DNA of 53,572 nt from Yinghuangia soli (GCF_021502675.1 NZ_JAKFHA010000001.1:245378-298949); one strand, 5' to 3'. Numbered from the stretch's first letter, positions 16,515 to 27,774 are shown. Notes: a model not told the origin generated them from the letters alone. A program made the numbers and translations.

Positions 16515-18793
<2,279 letters not shown>

Positions 18794-18820
18794 ACAGACG
18801 CGATGGGCTGAACGGACTCG

Positions 18821-19945
18821 ATGGACGACACGGACGCGATGGACGGCACGGGCACGTTCGTACGGTCGGCGGCCGAGGCACGGCCGGGGCAGTTGCTGCT
18901 GGAGTGCCGCGCCCCGAACCGGGCTTCGTCGCACGCGTTCGACCTGCATCCCGACGGAAGCCTGCTGGTGGTCGGTACCGTGCCCGAGTCCGGGTACGGT
19001 GCCGAATTCCACGTGGTCGACGTCGCGACCGGCGAGCAGAGACTCGTGCACGCCGAGGCGGCGGGTGCCCGGCAGGCCGCCGTCCACGCTGTGCTCTTCG
19101 ACACCGCCGGAACCGGCCTGGTGTACGCGGTCGACGGCCGCACCTGCCACGTCGACCTGGGCTCCGGGGCGGTACGCGAACTGGCCGCCTACGAGCAGGG
19201 GAAGACGGCGTCGTTCAACCCGTACTGCCTGCGGCCGCAATGGGACGCGGCACGGCAGCGTCTGCTGCTCTTCGACGCGGGCGATGCCGTGCGTGTCGTG
19301 GCGATGGCGGGTCCGGAGGCGGAACAGGCCGGTGGCGTAGCCGACTTGTGCAGGCTGAGCACACGCGACGACGACGCCGGCCCCGCGGCCACCGAGGTGC
19401 GTGCGGCGGCGCTGTCCCGCGACGGCAGCCGCCTGGCGCTGCACCGCGTGAGCCGCGGCATCGTGTACGGCCACGACGACGCTGCGCACGACACAACCAA
19501 CGAGGTCGAACTGCGGGACGTCGACACGGGCGTCCTGCTGCGGCGGATCCCGCTGCCCGCACCGCTGCACACCGACGGCATCGGCAGCCTCGGCTTCGCC
19601 CCGGACGGCACGTCCCTGGTCGCCGATCCCGAGCCCGCGCAGGGCCCTTGCGGCATCGATGCCGAAAGCGGGCGGCTGCTCTGGGCGTTCCCGCACGCCC
19701 ACCGCAACGACCGCTGGGACGAGTGCTTCGGCTGGGCGTACTCCCCCGCGGGCGACCTGCTGGCGGTCGGCCGCTACACGGCAGGCCGCGGCATCACGCT
19801 GCACGACGCGGGCGACCGGAGCCCGTATCCGCTCGCCCTCGAACGCGTGGAGAACCAGCGGGTGATGCGGTTGGTGTTCGCGGCCGACGGCACCCGGTTG
19901 GCGGCGGGCGGGTCGGCGGGGATGCTGACCGTGCGCGCAATCTGA
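18821..19945 (+). CDS. WD40-like beta-propeller protein
   Basis: This 374-aa protein shows repeated beta-propeller blades: HAFDLHPDGSLLVVGTV, AAALSRDGSRLALHRV, GSLGFAPDGTSLVADP, GWAYSPAGDLLAVGRY and RLVFAADGTRLAAGGS, each a hydrophobic strand, a DG turn and another strand. There is no signal peptide, so it is cytoplasmic. It starts 28 bp after the UvrA-like gene and is probably cotranscribed. The start is uncertain: ATG 18821 and ATG 18839 are both in frame and neither has a strong Shine-Dalgarno. A scaffold or sensor role next to the ATPase is inference. Confidence 0.75.
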   Translation: MDDTDAMDGTGTFVRSAAEARPGQLLLECRAPNRASSHAFDLHPDGSLLVVGTVPESGYGAEFHVVDVATGEQRLVHAEAAGARQAAVHAVLFDTAGTGLVYAVDGRTCHVDLGSGAVRELAAYEQGKTASFNPYCLRPQWDAARQRLLLFDAGDAVRVVAMAGPEAEQAGGVADLCRLSTRDDDAGPAATEVRAAALSRDGSRLALHRVSRGIVYGHDDAAHDTTNEVELRDVDTGVLLRRIPLPAPLHTDGIGSLGFAPDGTSLVADPEPAQGPCGIDAESGRLLWAFPHAHRNDRWDECFGWAYSPAGDLLAVGRYTAGRGITLHDAGDRSPYPLALERVENQRVMRLVFAADGTRLAAGGSAGMLTVRAI

Positions 19946-20006
19946 CGCCCGGCAATTCACCCCATCGGGTGAGCGGAACCCCGCCCGGCACGGCACCGGG
20001 CCGTCC

Positions 20007-20012
20007 TAGACT
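20007..20012 (+). promoter_or_regulatory. -10 element (TAGACT) upstream of the lysin operon
   Basis: TAGACT is the best -10 in the 230-bp gap before 20176 and would give a leader of about 160 nt. A GACCGGC-CTT-GCCGGTT hairpin (20024-20038) lies in that leader. Confidence 0.4.
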
Positions 20013-20175
20013 CGAACGAGGGGACCGGCCTTGCCGGTTGGTGAGGGGTCGGGGGAACGTCGGGGAAGCGCATGTCCGCGGCAATCCGTTCGGCCGTGAC
20101 CGGACCGATCTTGCAACGTCCATTCACCTGCGCGGTCCCGACGCGGGTGTTTCCGCGTGAGGAAGGATCGCGACC

Positions 20176-20397
20176 ATGACCAGTCCCGCGAACGACGGGG
20201 ATGCGTACGCCGAGGCCGCCGGAGACCCCGGAGAGGCCGCCGAGATGCCGGTGCTGACCGGCAACTCGCCTGGTGCCGGGCAGGCGGACGTCGAATTCGA
20301 CGAAGCCGCCGCGATCGCGGCGGAGAGCCTCGCCGGGGCGGACAGCGGCTCCGAGGTCGAGACCGCCACCCCGACCCCGGAAGGAGCGCAGAAGTGA
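20176..20397 (+). CDS. small acidic hypothetical protein (73 aa)
   Basis: An Asp/Glu/Ala/Gly-rich protein with low predicted order and no recognised domain. There is a good Shine-Dalgarno (AGGAAGGA) before ATG 20176. Its TGA overlaps the GTG of the following CHAP-type gene (GTGA at 20394-20397), so the two are translationally coupled and probably work together. Short acidic partners preceding a cell-wall hydrolase could be a leader, chaperone or phage-like structural accessory. There is no direct evidence for any of these. Confidence 0.6.
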   Translation: MTSPANDGDAYAEAAGDPGEAAEMPVLTGNSPGAGQADVEFDEAAAIAAESLAGADSGSEVETATPTPEGAQK

Positions 20398-21227
20398 GCA
20401 CTGCTGCCGACGTCATCGCCATCGCCCGCGCCGAAGTGGGCTACCGGGAAGGCCGGGACGCCGACGGCGACCCGAACAACATCGTCAAGTACAGCCCTGA
20501 AGTCCCGGGTCTCGGCTGGGCGCAAGGCCAGCCGTGGTGCGCCGTGTTCGTGTCCTGGTGCGCGATGAAGGGGGACGCGAGCACCCTGTTCCCGCGGACC
20601 GCCTCGTGCGGGACCGGGCTGCAGTGGTTCCGGGACCGGGGCCGGGCGTCGGAGTATCCGGCGGTCGGCGCCCAGGTGTTCTTCGGGGTCGGCGGCACGT
20701 TCGGCAGCGGCGGCCACCACACGGGGCTGGTGTACGCCTACGACGCGAACTACATCTACACGATCGAGGGCAACACCAACACGAGCGGCTCCCCCGAGGG
20801 CGACGGCGTATACCTGCGCAAGCGCTCGCGGCGCGACCCGTATGTGTACCGGTACGGCTACCCGGCCTACGACAACGGCATCGTGTCCGCGGACCCCAAC
20901 TGGGGCGGCAGCAAGCCGAGCATTCCGCAGCAGCCGAGCGGCGCCGAGGTGTCGCTGGCCCGGGTCGCCGCCGCGGCCCGCAAGGACGCGCCGGCGGCCG
21001 GCACGCCGAAGTCGTACCCCGAGGGCGTACTGCTCGTCGAGCGCGCGCTGGTCGCCGAGGGGCTGCTGCGCGGCGAGTACGCGGACGGGTCGTACGGCAC
21101 CAAGACACTGACTGCGTATGCCGCGTGGCAGCGGCGGCTGGGCTACACCGGCACAGATGCGGACGGCATCCCGGGCAAGGACAGCCTGAAGCGGCTCGGC
21201 GCGAAGCACGGCTTCACCGTGGTGTGA
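20394..21227 (+). CDS. CHAP/NlpC-type peptidoglycan hydrolase with C-terminal binding domain
   Basis: A 277-aa lysin-like protein. The N-terminal 155 residues form an amidase/endopeptidase-like domain with the nucleophile region GQPWCAVFVSWCA (Cys about 46), a His in GGHHTGLVYAY and a polar strand IEGNTNTSG. The C-terminal 75 residues (PEGVLLVERALVAEGLLRGEYADGSYGTKTLTAYAAWQRRLGY) form a peptidoglycan-binding-domain-1-type repeat. No signal peptide or TM segment is visible, which is unusual for a housekeeping wall enzyme and typical of phage endolysins, although no other phage genes are present. GTG 20394 follows GGAAGGAG and overlaps the previous stop. Confidence 0.82.
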   Translation: MSTAADVIAIARAEVGYREGRDADGDPNNIVKYSPEVPGLGWAQGQPWCAVFVSWCAMKGDASTLFPRTASCGTGLQWFRDRGRASEYPAVGAQVFFGVGGTFGSGGHHTGLVYAYDANYIYTIEGNTNTSGSPEGDGVYLRKRSRRDPYVYRYGYPAYDNGIVSADPNWGGSKPSIPQQPSGAEVSLARVAAAARKDAPAAGTPKSYPEGVLLVERALVAEGLLRGEYADGSYGTKTLTAYAAWQRRLGYTGTDADGIPGKDSLKRLGAKHGFTVV

Positions 21228-21330
21228 CGCGTGGTCTCGTGCGCAGCATTCCGCGTGGCCTGATGCGCGGCGTGACGCGTGGCCTGACGCGTGGTCTGAC
21301 GTGTGGCCTGACGCCTGGCAGGACGTTGTG
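21228..21330. repeat. degenerate 12-bp tandem repeats
   Basis: The sequence after the lysin stop consists of decayed units of the form GACGCGTGGCCT (the clearest run is 21272-21320). It is not CRISPR-like because the spacers are absent and the unit is short. Confidence 0.7.
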
Positions 21331-21336
21331 ACGCGT

Positions 21337-21377
21337 GCCGGGGCTTCATGGCGGTCCAAGCGCCATGAAGCCCCGGC
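21337..21377. terminator. bidirectional terminator
   Basis: A perfect 17-bp stem (21337-21353 with 21361-21377, arm GCCGGGGCTTCATGGCG) and 7-nt loop separate the convergent lysin and etfD genes. Confidence 0.9.
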
Positions 21378-21383
21378 GCACGC

Positions 21384-23687
21384 TTACGTCTTGTCCGCGG
21401 GTGCCGCGGTCCCGCTCGCGCCGGCGGCACCGCCGCCGGTGCTGTCCGCGCTTGCGGCCGTGCCGTTGCTGCCGGGCGGCGGCGCTGCGGGCTGCGCCGG
21501 TATAGCAGCCTCGCCGGCGGGCTGGGCTGCTTGCGCGGCAGACTCCGCCGCGGTGGGCGGCATCCCCTCGCGCCGCTTGATGGACCGCAGCAGCACCTCC
21601 GACACGTCCGTCACGCGTACCGCCTCGTCGGCCTTGCCCTCCTGCTTGCGCGTGGCCACGCCGTCGGTGAGCATCACGATGCAGTACGGGCAGGCCGCGG
21701 TGACCAAGTCCGGCTCGGTTTCCAGGGCTTCGTCGGTGCGCGTCTCGTTGATGCGGGTGCCGATGGTCTCCTCGACCCACATGCGCGCGCCGCCCGCACC
21801 GCAGCAGAAGGACCGTTCGCGGTTGCGCGGCATCTCGGTGAGCCGCACGCCCGGCACGCTTTCCAGGATCTGCCGCGGCGGACTGAAGACGCGGTTGTGT
21901 CGGCCCAGGTAGCAGGGGTCGTGGTAGGTGACCGCGGCGTCGACGTCGTTCTCGGGGACCAGGCGCCCCTCGCTCACCAGCTTGGCCAGCAGCTCGGTGT
22001 GGTGGACCACTTCGTAGTTGCCGCCGAGCTGCGGGTATTCGTTGCCGATCGCGTTGAAGCAGTGCGCGCAGGTGACCACGATCTTCTTGGCGTCCGCGGG
22101 GCGGTCGCCGAAGACGGTGTTGAGCGTCTCGACGTTCTTGCCAGCGAGCTCCTGGAAGAGCATCTCGTTGCCGAGCCGGCGGGCCGCATCGCCCGTGCAC
22201 GACTCCTTCTTGCCGAGGACCGCGAACGAGACGCCGGCTTCGTGCAGGAGTTCGGCCACCGAGCGGCTGGTCTTCATCGCGGTGTCGTCGAGCGAGCCCG
22301 CGCAGCCCACCCAGTACAGCCACTCGACGTCCTCGGGGATCTCGCCGCCGTCCAGGACGCGGATCTCGAACGGCAGCTTCTTCGCCCATTCGAGCCGGGC
22401 CTTCGCACCGCGCCCCCACGGGTCGCCCTTGCGTTCGAGGTTGCGCAGCATCGAGCCGGCTTCCTTGGGGAATTCCGACTCCATCATCACCTGGTAGCGG
22501 CGCATGTCGAGGATGTGGTCGACGTGCTCGATGTCCACCGGGCACTGCTCGACGCACGCGCCGCAGGTCACGCACGACCACAGCACGTCCGGGTCGATGA
22601 CGCCGCGGTCCTCGGCGGTGCCGACCAGCGGCCGGGAACCCTCGGCCTGGTCCTGCTCCGGCAGCGCGGCCCGCGCCTCGTCCGAACCGGCCAGCAGGTA
22701 GGGCGCCTTCGCCAGCGCATGGTCGCGCAGCGCCATGATGAGCAGCTTGGGAGACAAGGGCTTGCCGGTGTTCCAGGCCGGGCACTGCGACTGGCAGCGG
22801 CCGCATTCGGTGCAGGTCGCGAAGTCGAGCAGGCCCTTCCAGGTGAAGTCCTCGATCGCGCCGCGGCCGATCTTGTCGTCCTCCTGGGGGTCGTCCCAGT
22901 CGATCGGCTTGCCGCCGGACTGCACGGGCAGCGCCGCGCCGAGGCCGCGCGGGCGGCGCGACAGGGCGACGTTGAACGGCGCGGTGAAGATGTGCATGTG
23001 CTTGGAGTGCACCACGATCACCAGGAAAGACAGCACCACGGCGAGGGACAGCAGCAGTGCGATGTGTTCGAGGATCTCGTTGGCGTGCTCGCCCGCGGGT
23101 TCGAGGAGCTTGCCGACCGCCTCGGAGGCGTACGCACCGTTGTCGAACGGGAAGGTGCCCGCGTTGGTCTGCGCGCCGCGGAAGAGCAGCAGCGTCCACA
23201 TGACGTTGAAGATCATCAGGAGCACGACCCAGGCCGCGCCCGTGTGCGAGCCGTAGAACCGCGAGCCGCGGCCTTCCTTGGCCGGGTCCTGGCGCAGCCG
23301 GATGGCGGCGAACGCGACGAGGCCGACGAGCACCGCGACGATGAAGGTGTCCTCGAGGGCGCCCAGCCAGGCCATCTTGCCGATCAGCGGGATGTGGAAG
23401 TCCTCGTCGAACAGGGCGCCGTAGCCCTCGACGATCGTCGCGCCGAGGATGACGAAGCCCCAGAACACCGCGAAGTGCGCGGCGCCCGCGCCGGTCCACT
23501 GCAGGAGTTTGCGCTGCCCGAACACCTCGGTGACGACGGCCCACAGCCGCGTGCCGAGGTCCTGGGTGCGGTCCCGCTCCACCGGTTGCCCGGTCTTGCC
23601 GAGCCGGTAGAGCACCAGGAGGCGGCGGCCGGCGAGCGCGAACGCCACCGCCGTGATCGCCAGTCCGATGACGAGTCGTACGACCAC
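21384..23687 (-). CDS. etfD: EtfD-like membrane Fe-S ETF:menaquinone oxidoreductase
   Basis: A 767-aa membrane-anchored electron carrier. The N-terminal 260 residues hold about five or six TM helices of the NarI/haem-b type. They are followed by two 4Fe-4S motifs, CTECGRCQSQCPAWN and CVTCGACVEQCPVDIEH, and two cysteine-rich CCG domains (VGCAGS, CAHCFNAIGNEY, DPCYLGRHN, CCGAGGARMW, ACPYC). The C-terminal 70 residues are an Ala/Pro/Gly-rich tail. This is the architecture of mycobacterial EtfD, which passes electrons from ETF to menaquinone during fatty-acid beta-oxidation. GTG 23687 follows GGAGG. It is last in the etfB-etfA-etfD set, which strongly supports the assignment. Confidence 0.88.
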   Translation of the reverse strand: MVVRLVIGLAITAVAFALAGRRLLVLYRLGKTGQPVERDRTQDLGTRLWAVVTEVFGQRKLLQWTGAGAAHFAVFWGFVILGATIVEGYGALFDEDFHIPLIGKMAWLGALEDTFIVAVLVGLVAFAAIRLRQDPAKEGRGSRFYGSHTGAAWVVLLMIFNVMWTLLLFRGAQTNAGTFPFDNGAYASEAVGKLLEPAGEHANEILEHIALLLSLAVVLSFLVIVVHSKHMHIFTAPFNVALSRRPRGLGAALPVQSGGKPIDWDDPQEDDKIGRGAIEDFTWKGLLDFATCTECGRCQSQCPAWNTGKPLSPKLLIMALRDHALAKAPYLLAGSDEARAALPEQDQAEGSRPLVGTAEDRGVIDPDVLWSCVTCGACVEQCPVDIEHVDHILDMRRYQVMMESEFPKEAGSMLRNLERKGDPWGRGAKARLEWAKKLPFEIRVLDGGEIPEDVEWLYWVGCAGSLDDTAMKTSRSVAELLHEAGVSFAVLGKKESCTGDAARRLGNEMLFQELAGKNVETLNTVFGDRPADAKKIVVTCAHCFNAIGNEYPQLGGNYEVVHHTELLAKLVSEGRLVPENDVDAAVTYHDPCYLGRHNRVFSPPRQILESVPGVRLTEMPRNRERSFCCGAGGARMWVEETIGTRINETRTDEALETEPDLVTAACPYCIVMLTDGVATRKQEGKADEAVRVTDVSEVLLRSIKRREGMPPTAAESAAQAAQPAGEAAIPAQPAAPPPGSNGTAASADSTGGGAAGASGTAAPADKT

Positions 23688-23872
23688 TTACGCCTCCACG
23701 AAGTCCTGGATGACCGGTGCGCCTTGTGCGTCTTGCCGGTACGAGGTGCGTGTGCGAGGAGCGGGGTGCGAGTACGTGCGGCTGTGCGGGTGTGCGGCTG
23801 TGCCTTGGTGCGGTTGGGTCCTGGTACGGCTTGAGCCTTGGTGCGGGTCGGGCCTTGGTGCGGGTCGGTGCC
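23688..23872. repeat. GTGCGG-rich degenerate repeats between etfA and etfD
   Basis: This 185-bp spacer is made largely of short related words such as GTGCGGCTGTGCGG and two tandem 17-bp units (GCCTTGGTGCGGGTCGG). Similar G/T-rich words occur in the etfB upstream region (about 25890-26000). No gene is seen. Confidence 0.6.
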
Positions 23873-25009
23873 TTACTCGAGCGCCGGGGTGGCCGCCTCC
23901 GGCGCCGCGGCCGGGGCGGGGATCACCGCGGCCGGCGCAGCTTCCGTCGGCATTGCGGTGTTCGAACAGCAGGGTTCGCGGCGGCGTTCGATCTCGGTCA
24001 GGAGTTCGGGGAGGACGTCGTGCAGGTCCCCGACCACGCCCACGTCCGCGATCCGGAAGATGGGCGCGTCCGGGTCCTTGTCGATGGCCACGATGGTGGC
24101 GGCGTGCTGCATGCCGGCGCGGTGGTGCACCGATCCGGAGATCCCGCAGGCGATGTAGAGCTTGGGGTGGACGACGGCCCCGGTCTGCCCGATGAGCGCG
24201 TCGTGCGGGCACCAGCCCAGATCGGCCGCGGCGTGCGTGCCGCCGACCGCCCCGCCGAGGGCGTCCGCGACCTGTTCGATCAGCTGGAATCCGGCGGCGG
24301 AGCCGACCCCGCGTCCGCCCGCGACCACGACCTGGGCGCCGGTCACCGGGCGGCGTCCCGGCTTGCGGGTGCGCGACACCAGGCGGATGCTCCGGTCGGC
24401 CGCGCTCAGGTTGACGAACATGTGCTCGACGACGGGCGGGCCCTGCGCGGCCGGGCGCTCCGCAGCCGGTGCTGCGGACGTACATGAGGCCGCCTGCTCG
24501 GCCGGTTCCGATGCGGTGCCGCATTCGACGGTGATCACCGGGGCCGCGCCGCGGACCACGGACTCCACGCGGTAGGCACCGCTGCAGACTTCCTGCACGG
24601 TGACGGGTCCGTCCGGCCCGGGCAGGACGTCGATGGCGCCGGTGACGATGCCCGACCCAAGGCGTACCGCGACCCGGGCCGCGACTTCCTTGCCTTCCCG
24701 GCCGGACGGGATGAGCACCGCGGCCGCGGACATCTGCCAGGCGAGCTCGGCCAGTGCCTCGACGGCCACCGCGACCGCGGACGCGCCCTGCTGCCCGCCG
24801 GCGGTCTCGGCAGTCGCAGCGGCTTCGGCGACGCAGACGCGGGCGGCGCCGTAGCGTCCGAGCTCGTCCAGCTCGCGCGCATCGGCCCGGTGGCGCAGCA
24901 CCGCCACAGGCGTGCCGAGCCGTCGGGCGATGGTCAGCAACCGGTAGGCCGGGGCCGCGGCGGCGCCGTTGGCGCCGTCCCGTTCCACGAGTACCAGCAC
25001 AGGTCGCAT
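23873..25009 (-). CDS. etfA: electron transfer flavoprotein alpha subunit
   Basis: A 378-aa FixB-family subunit. The N-terminal Rossmann-like domain starts MRPVLVLVERDG. The C-terminal FAD-binding domain has the signature GGRGVGSAAGFQLIEQVADALGGAVGGTHAAADLG, then IGQTGAVVHPKLYIACGISGSVHH and ATIVAIDKDPDAPIF. It is longer than the usual 320 residues because of an inserted Ala/Glu/Pro-rich linker (about 150-230) and a 20-residue Ala tail. ATG 25009 follows GGGGAGG. It lies 67 bp downstream of etfB and pairs with it to accept electrons from acyl-CoA dehydrogenases and pass them to EtfD. Confidence 0.95.
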   Translation of the reverse strand: MRPVLVLVERDGANGAAAAPAYRLLTIARRLGTPVAVLRHRADARELDELGRYGAARVCVAEAAATAETAGGQQGASAVAVAVEALAELAWQMSAAAVLIPSGREGKEVAARVAVRLGSGIVTGAIDVLPGPDGPVTVQEVCSGAYRVESVVRGAAPVITVECGTASEPAEQAASCTSAAPAAERPAAQGPPVVEHMFVNLSAADRSIRLVSRTRKPGRRPVTGAQVVVAGGRGVGSAAGFQLIEQVADALGGAVGGTHAAADLGWCPHDALIGQTGAVVHPKLYIACGISGSVHHRAGMQHAATIVAIDKDPDAPIFRIADVGVVGDLHDVLPELLTEIERRREPCCSNTAMPTEAAPAAVIPAPAAAPEAATPALE

Positions 25010-25076
25010 GCAGTGCCTCCCCGCGCGTCGGGTGGTCCGATCGCGGGGTGCCGGGCACCGGATCGGACCGTTCGGG

Positions 25077-25874
25077 TCAGATCAGCTGGTGCTCGGTCAG
25101 GTAGCTCGCGAGCCGGACCGCGGCTCCGCGGGCCTCGCCCTGGACCAGGAGTCCGGGGCGTTCGCACGCACACGACGTCACCGTCCGGACCTCGGTCGCC
25201 GAGGCCCGCAGGCCCACTTCCGACGGCCGGATCCGCAGGTCGGCGAGGGACCACGTGCGGATCGTCTTGTAGCGCGCCTCGACGATCGAGCGGAACGCCG
25301 GGTAGCGGGGTTCGCCGACCCGGTCGGTCACCGACACCACGGCGGGCATCGGGACCGCGATCTCGGCGACGGTGGCGCCTTCGTCGCGGCGGATGACGAC
25401 TTCGTCCTCGCCGGTCCACACCGCGTCGGCATCGCACGCGGCGGGCACCCCGAGGCGCTCGGCGACCATGGCCGGGACCACCGACATGCCGGAGTCGCTC
25501 GACGCGGTCCCGCAGATCACCAGGTCGAAGCCGAGGCGTCGGACGGCCGCGGCGAGGACCAGCGACGTGGCCTGCGCGTCCGATCCGTGCAGGCCGTCGT
25601 CGAGGACGTGGACGCCTTCGTCGGCCCCCAGCGCGAGCGCCCGGCCGAGTGCGCGGACGGCTCCCGCGGGGCCCATCGTCACGACGCTGATCTGCACGTC
25701 GAGGCGCTGCCGGGCGATCCGCATCGCCTGTTCGACGGCGTACTCGTCGGGCTCGCCGAGCCGGCAGGTGAGTGCCGCGCGGTCGACCGTCATGTCGTCC
25801 GCAAAAACGCCGACACCGGAAATCCGGTCGGCCACCTCGTCGGGCACGTGCTTGACCAACACCACAAGCTTCAC
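25077..25874 (-). CDS. etfB: electron transfer flavoprotein beta subunit
   Basis: A 265-aa FixA-family subunit. Landmarks are the N-terminal KLVVLVKHVPDE, the AMP-site region DLVICGTASSDSGMSVVPAMVAERLGVP and the ETF-beta C-terminal recognition loop VTDRVGEPRYPAFRSIVEARYKTIRTW. Length is typical (about 255-265). GTG 25874 was chosen with GGAAG about 9 nt upstream; longer readings extend through G/T-rich repeats. First gene of the etfB-etfA-etfD operon. Confidence 0.94.
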   Translation of the reverse strand: MKLVVLVKHVPDEVADRISGVGVFADDMTVDRAALTCRLGEPDEYAVEQAMRIARQRLDVQISVVTMGPAGAVRALGRALALGADEGVHVLDDGLHGSDAQATSLVLAAAVRRLGFDLVICGTASSDSGMSVVPAMVAERLGVPAACDADAVWTGEDEVVIRRDEGATVAEIAVPMPAVVSVTDRVGEPRYPAFRSIVEARYKTIRTWSLADLRIRPSEVGLRASATEVRTVTSCACERPGLLVQGEARGAAVRLASYLTEHQLI

Positions 25875-26231
25875 CGGTGCTCGCTTCCACTCGCCTCCGC
25901 TTGCGCGGAACGTGCATGGATCGTGCGTGCTGTACGGCTGTGCGTTGTGCATCGTGCTGTGCAAGTGCTGTGCAGGTGCGTGGCGGTGCTGCCGGGCACG
26001 TGCGGCGCGGGTGTGGACTGGTGCCGCCGAGTCGTCAGAGGCGGCGTGAGTACGCCGGGCATGCCCGAATTCCGGCAGACGATGTTGCCTGCCGGACTGC
26101 GAGTGTAGGGGCCGCGATCGACGATCGACAGTGGTTGCGGACTCCGTTCCGGATCTCCGCTTGATCACCAACTCCCTTATGCTGCTTGATCGTTGATCTT
26201 CTTCCACCTTCGACGCAAGCGAAGGTCAGCC
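25875..26231. other. etfB upstream region
   Basis: A 357-bp gap. About 25890-26000 is G/T-rich with repeated GTGCTGTGC-like words. The part near 26100-26230 is comparatively AT-rich and is the likely promoter area. An 8-bp perfect hairpin (TCCGGCAG 26071-26078, CTGCCGGA 26089-26096) could be an operator or the terminator of the gene ending at 26232. No gene is seen. Confidence 0.5.
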
Positions 26232-26861
26232 TTACCTCTCCCCCTCCCCCGGCACCTCGTAATTGCCGTACACCGGGTCGCCGACCCGCTCGTAAGTCGC
26301 GAGCACCACGCCCGCAGGGGTGGCCCGCACCTCGGAGAGTGCGTACGCAGTCGGCAGGGTGCCCGGCTCGATGAACCGCTTCCCGTCGCCCAGTGCCACC
26401 GGGAAGGTGAGCAGCCGCAAGGTGTCCACGACGCCAAGGCGCAGCAGGGCTCCGGCCAGTGCGCCGCTGCCGTGCACCTGCAGTTCGCGCCCGGGGCGGG
26501 CCTTGAGCGCCGCTACCTCGTCGGCCAGGTCCCCGTGCAGCAGTTCGGCCGGGCCCCAAGGCGTCGTACGCAAGGTACGGCTGGGCACATACTTCGTCAG
26601 GCTGTTGAGCGCGCCCGCGAGGACATCGTCCGGGTCGGTGATCTTGGGCCAGTAGGTCGAGAAGATCTCGTACGTCCGCCGCCCCAGCAGGAAGGCGTCG
26701 GCCTGCTCCAGGATCCCGACCATGTGCGCCGCGAAGTCCTCGTCCCCGTAGGTCGAGGACCAACCGCCTTGCGTGAAGCCCCCGTCCCGGTCCTCATCGG
26801 GTCCCCCGGGGCCTTGGTAGACCCCGTCCAACGTCACGAACATCGTCACTGCGAGCTTCAT
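26232..26861 (-). CDS. RibD C-terminal/dihydrofolate reductase family protein
   Basis: A 209-aa single-domain reductase. It begins MKLAVTMFVTLDGV, carries the NADPH-site patterns FLLGRRTYEIF and LQVHGSGALAGALLRLGVVDTLRLLTFPVALGDGKRF, and ends in the usual family strand. Such proteins resemble the C-terminal domain of RibD and DHFR, but most are not true dihydrofolate reductases and the substrate is unknown. ATG 26861 follows GGAGG by 5 nt. It is divergent from the secreted protein at 27027. Confidence 0.9.
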   Translation of the reverse strand: MKLAVTMFVTLDGVYQGPGGPDEDRDGGFTQGGWSSTYGDEDFAAHMVGILEQADAFLLGRRTYEIFSTYWPKITDPDDVLAGALNSLTKYVPSRTLRTTPWGPAELLHGDLADEVAALKARPGRELQVHGSGALAGALLRLGVVDTLRLLTFPVALGDGKRFIEPGTLPTAYALSEVRATPAGVVLATYERVGDPVYGNYEVPGEGER

Positions 26862-27026
26862 GCCGGCCTCCTGTTCGGGAAGATCGTCGTCTCCCGTACA
26901 GATCCGCGAACGCGGCAAAACTCATCGCGCCGAGCACCGGAATGTTGGCCTCAGGGACGTCATCAAGCAAGGACTTGTCCGGAATGGACCTCCTGAAGCC
27001 CGCATTCCGGGACCAGATTGGCGGCC

Positions 27027-27422
27027 ATGAAGACGACAGGAAGGCTCGCAATCGTCGGAACGGCTGCCGGAGCGCTGGTCGGCGCGGCATTGGCGGTGGC
27101 GCCCGGCGCCGCGGCAGGCAGCTACAACGGATGCACCTATCCCCGGGTCTGCTTCTACCTGACCGCGACCCAGTGGAACAACGGCACCCCGTCGACCGGG
27201 TACCAGGACGTGACCTCCGGGTACCAGAACCTGGGCTCGCTCAGCCGCGGCGCCGACTACGTCCGGAACACCCGGAACGACGACCGCGCATACCTGCGCT
27301 ACATCCGCCACAGCACAGGCGGCACCGAGTACCTGTGCGTCCTGCCGAACCAGACGGCCATCTTCTCGTCGGCCTATACGGTCACCGGCATCCGCATAGA
27401 CACGGCCGCAACCTGCCCCTGA
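27027..27422 (+). CDS. small secreted cysteine-containing protein
   Basis: A 131-aa exported protein. The signal peptide KTTGRLAIVGTAAGALVGAALA ends at an AAA-type site near residue 29. The mature part (about 100 residues) has four cysteines (GCTYPRVCFY, LCVLP and a C-terminal TCP), many Tyr, Asn and Thr, and looks like a small beta-rich fold reminiscent of the I36 peptidase-inhibitor/beta-gamma-crystallin-like secreted proteins of streptomycetes. The exact family is not certain. An in-frame TTG at 27018 could add three residues. It is followed by a strong terminator and is monocistronic. Confidence 0.75.
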   Translation: MKTTGRLAIVGTAAGALVGAALAVAPGAAAGSYNGCTYPRVCFYLTATQWNNGTPSTGYQDVTSGYQNLGSLSRGADYVRNTRNDDRAYLRYIRHSTGGTEYLCVLPNQTAIFSSAYTVTGIRIDTAATCP

Positions 27423-27774
27423 CCACGTCCCCCACCGGCCCCCGGCACACCCTGCCGGGGGCCGGCCCATGCCTGCGTGTCGGAGCGAACAGCTAAGTTC
27501 CCGAACACACCAGAGGCCGGCCTGAGCACCTGCACACACCGAGGTCCGCGGTCATGGGGGGTGGGGCCGGTACGGGCACAACTGAAGATCGGAACGCTCT
27601 CACCTGAGAGGCCCGACCGGCAGCCGTACCTCACCCCCCTTCCGCAGAGAGGTCACACCAGCGCGACGTGGATCACGTGGCCTGGCCGTCGCGCCTGGCT
27701 GCTGACGGTCCGTCGGCTAATTGACGTTCCGACCTGAGTCAGCTCGAAAGCGATCCGGGACGCGTTCCGATGCG
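27423..27774. other. gap with terminator and no recognised gene
   Basis: A 352-bp region between convergent genes. It contains the terminator at 27435-27465. The rest has weak codon bias, and the short open frames there have no conserved motif. Confidence 0.5.
27435..27465. terminator. terminator of the secreted-protein gene
   Basis: A perfect 13-bp stem (CCGGCCCCCGGCA with TGCCGGGGGCCGG) with a 5-nt loop starts 12 bp after the stop. Confidence 0.88.

Noticed and set aside
20394-21227. Prophage region
   Set aside because: Only a single endolysin-like gene and a small partner are present. No capsid, tail, integrase or terminase genes were seen in the window.
21228-21330. 12-bp repeats as CRISPR or iteron origin
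   Set aside because: Units are degenerate, without spacers or adjacent replication or cas genes; they lie between a stop codon and a terminator.
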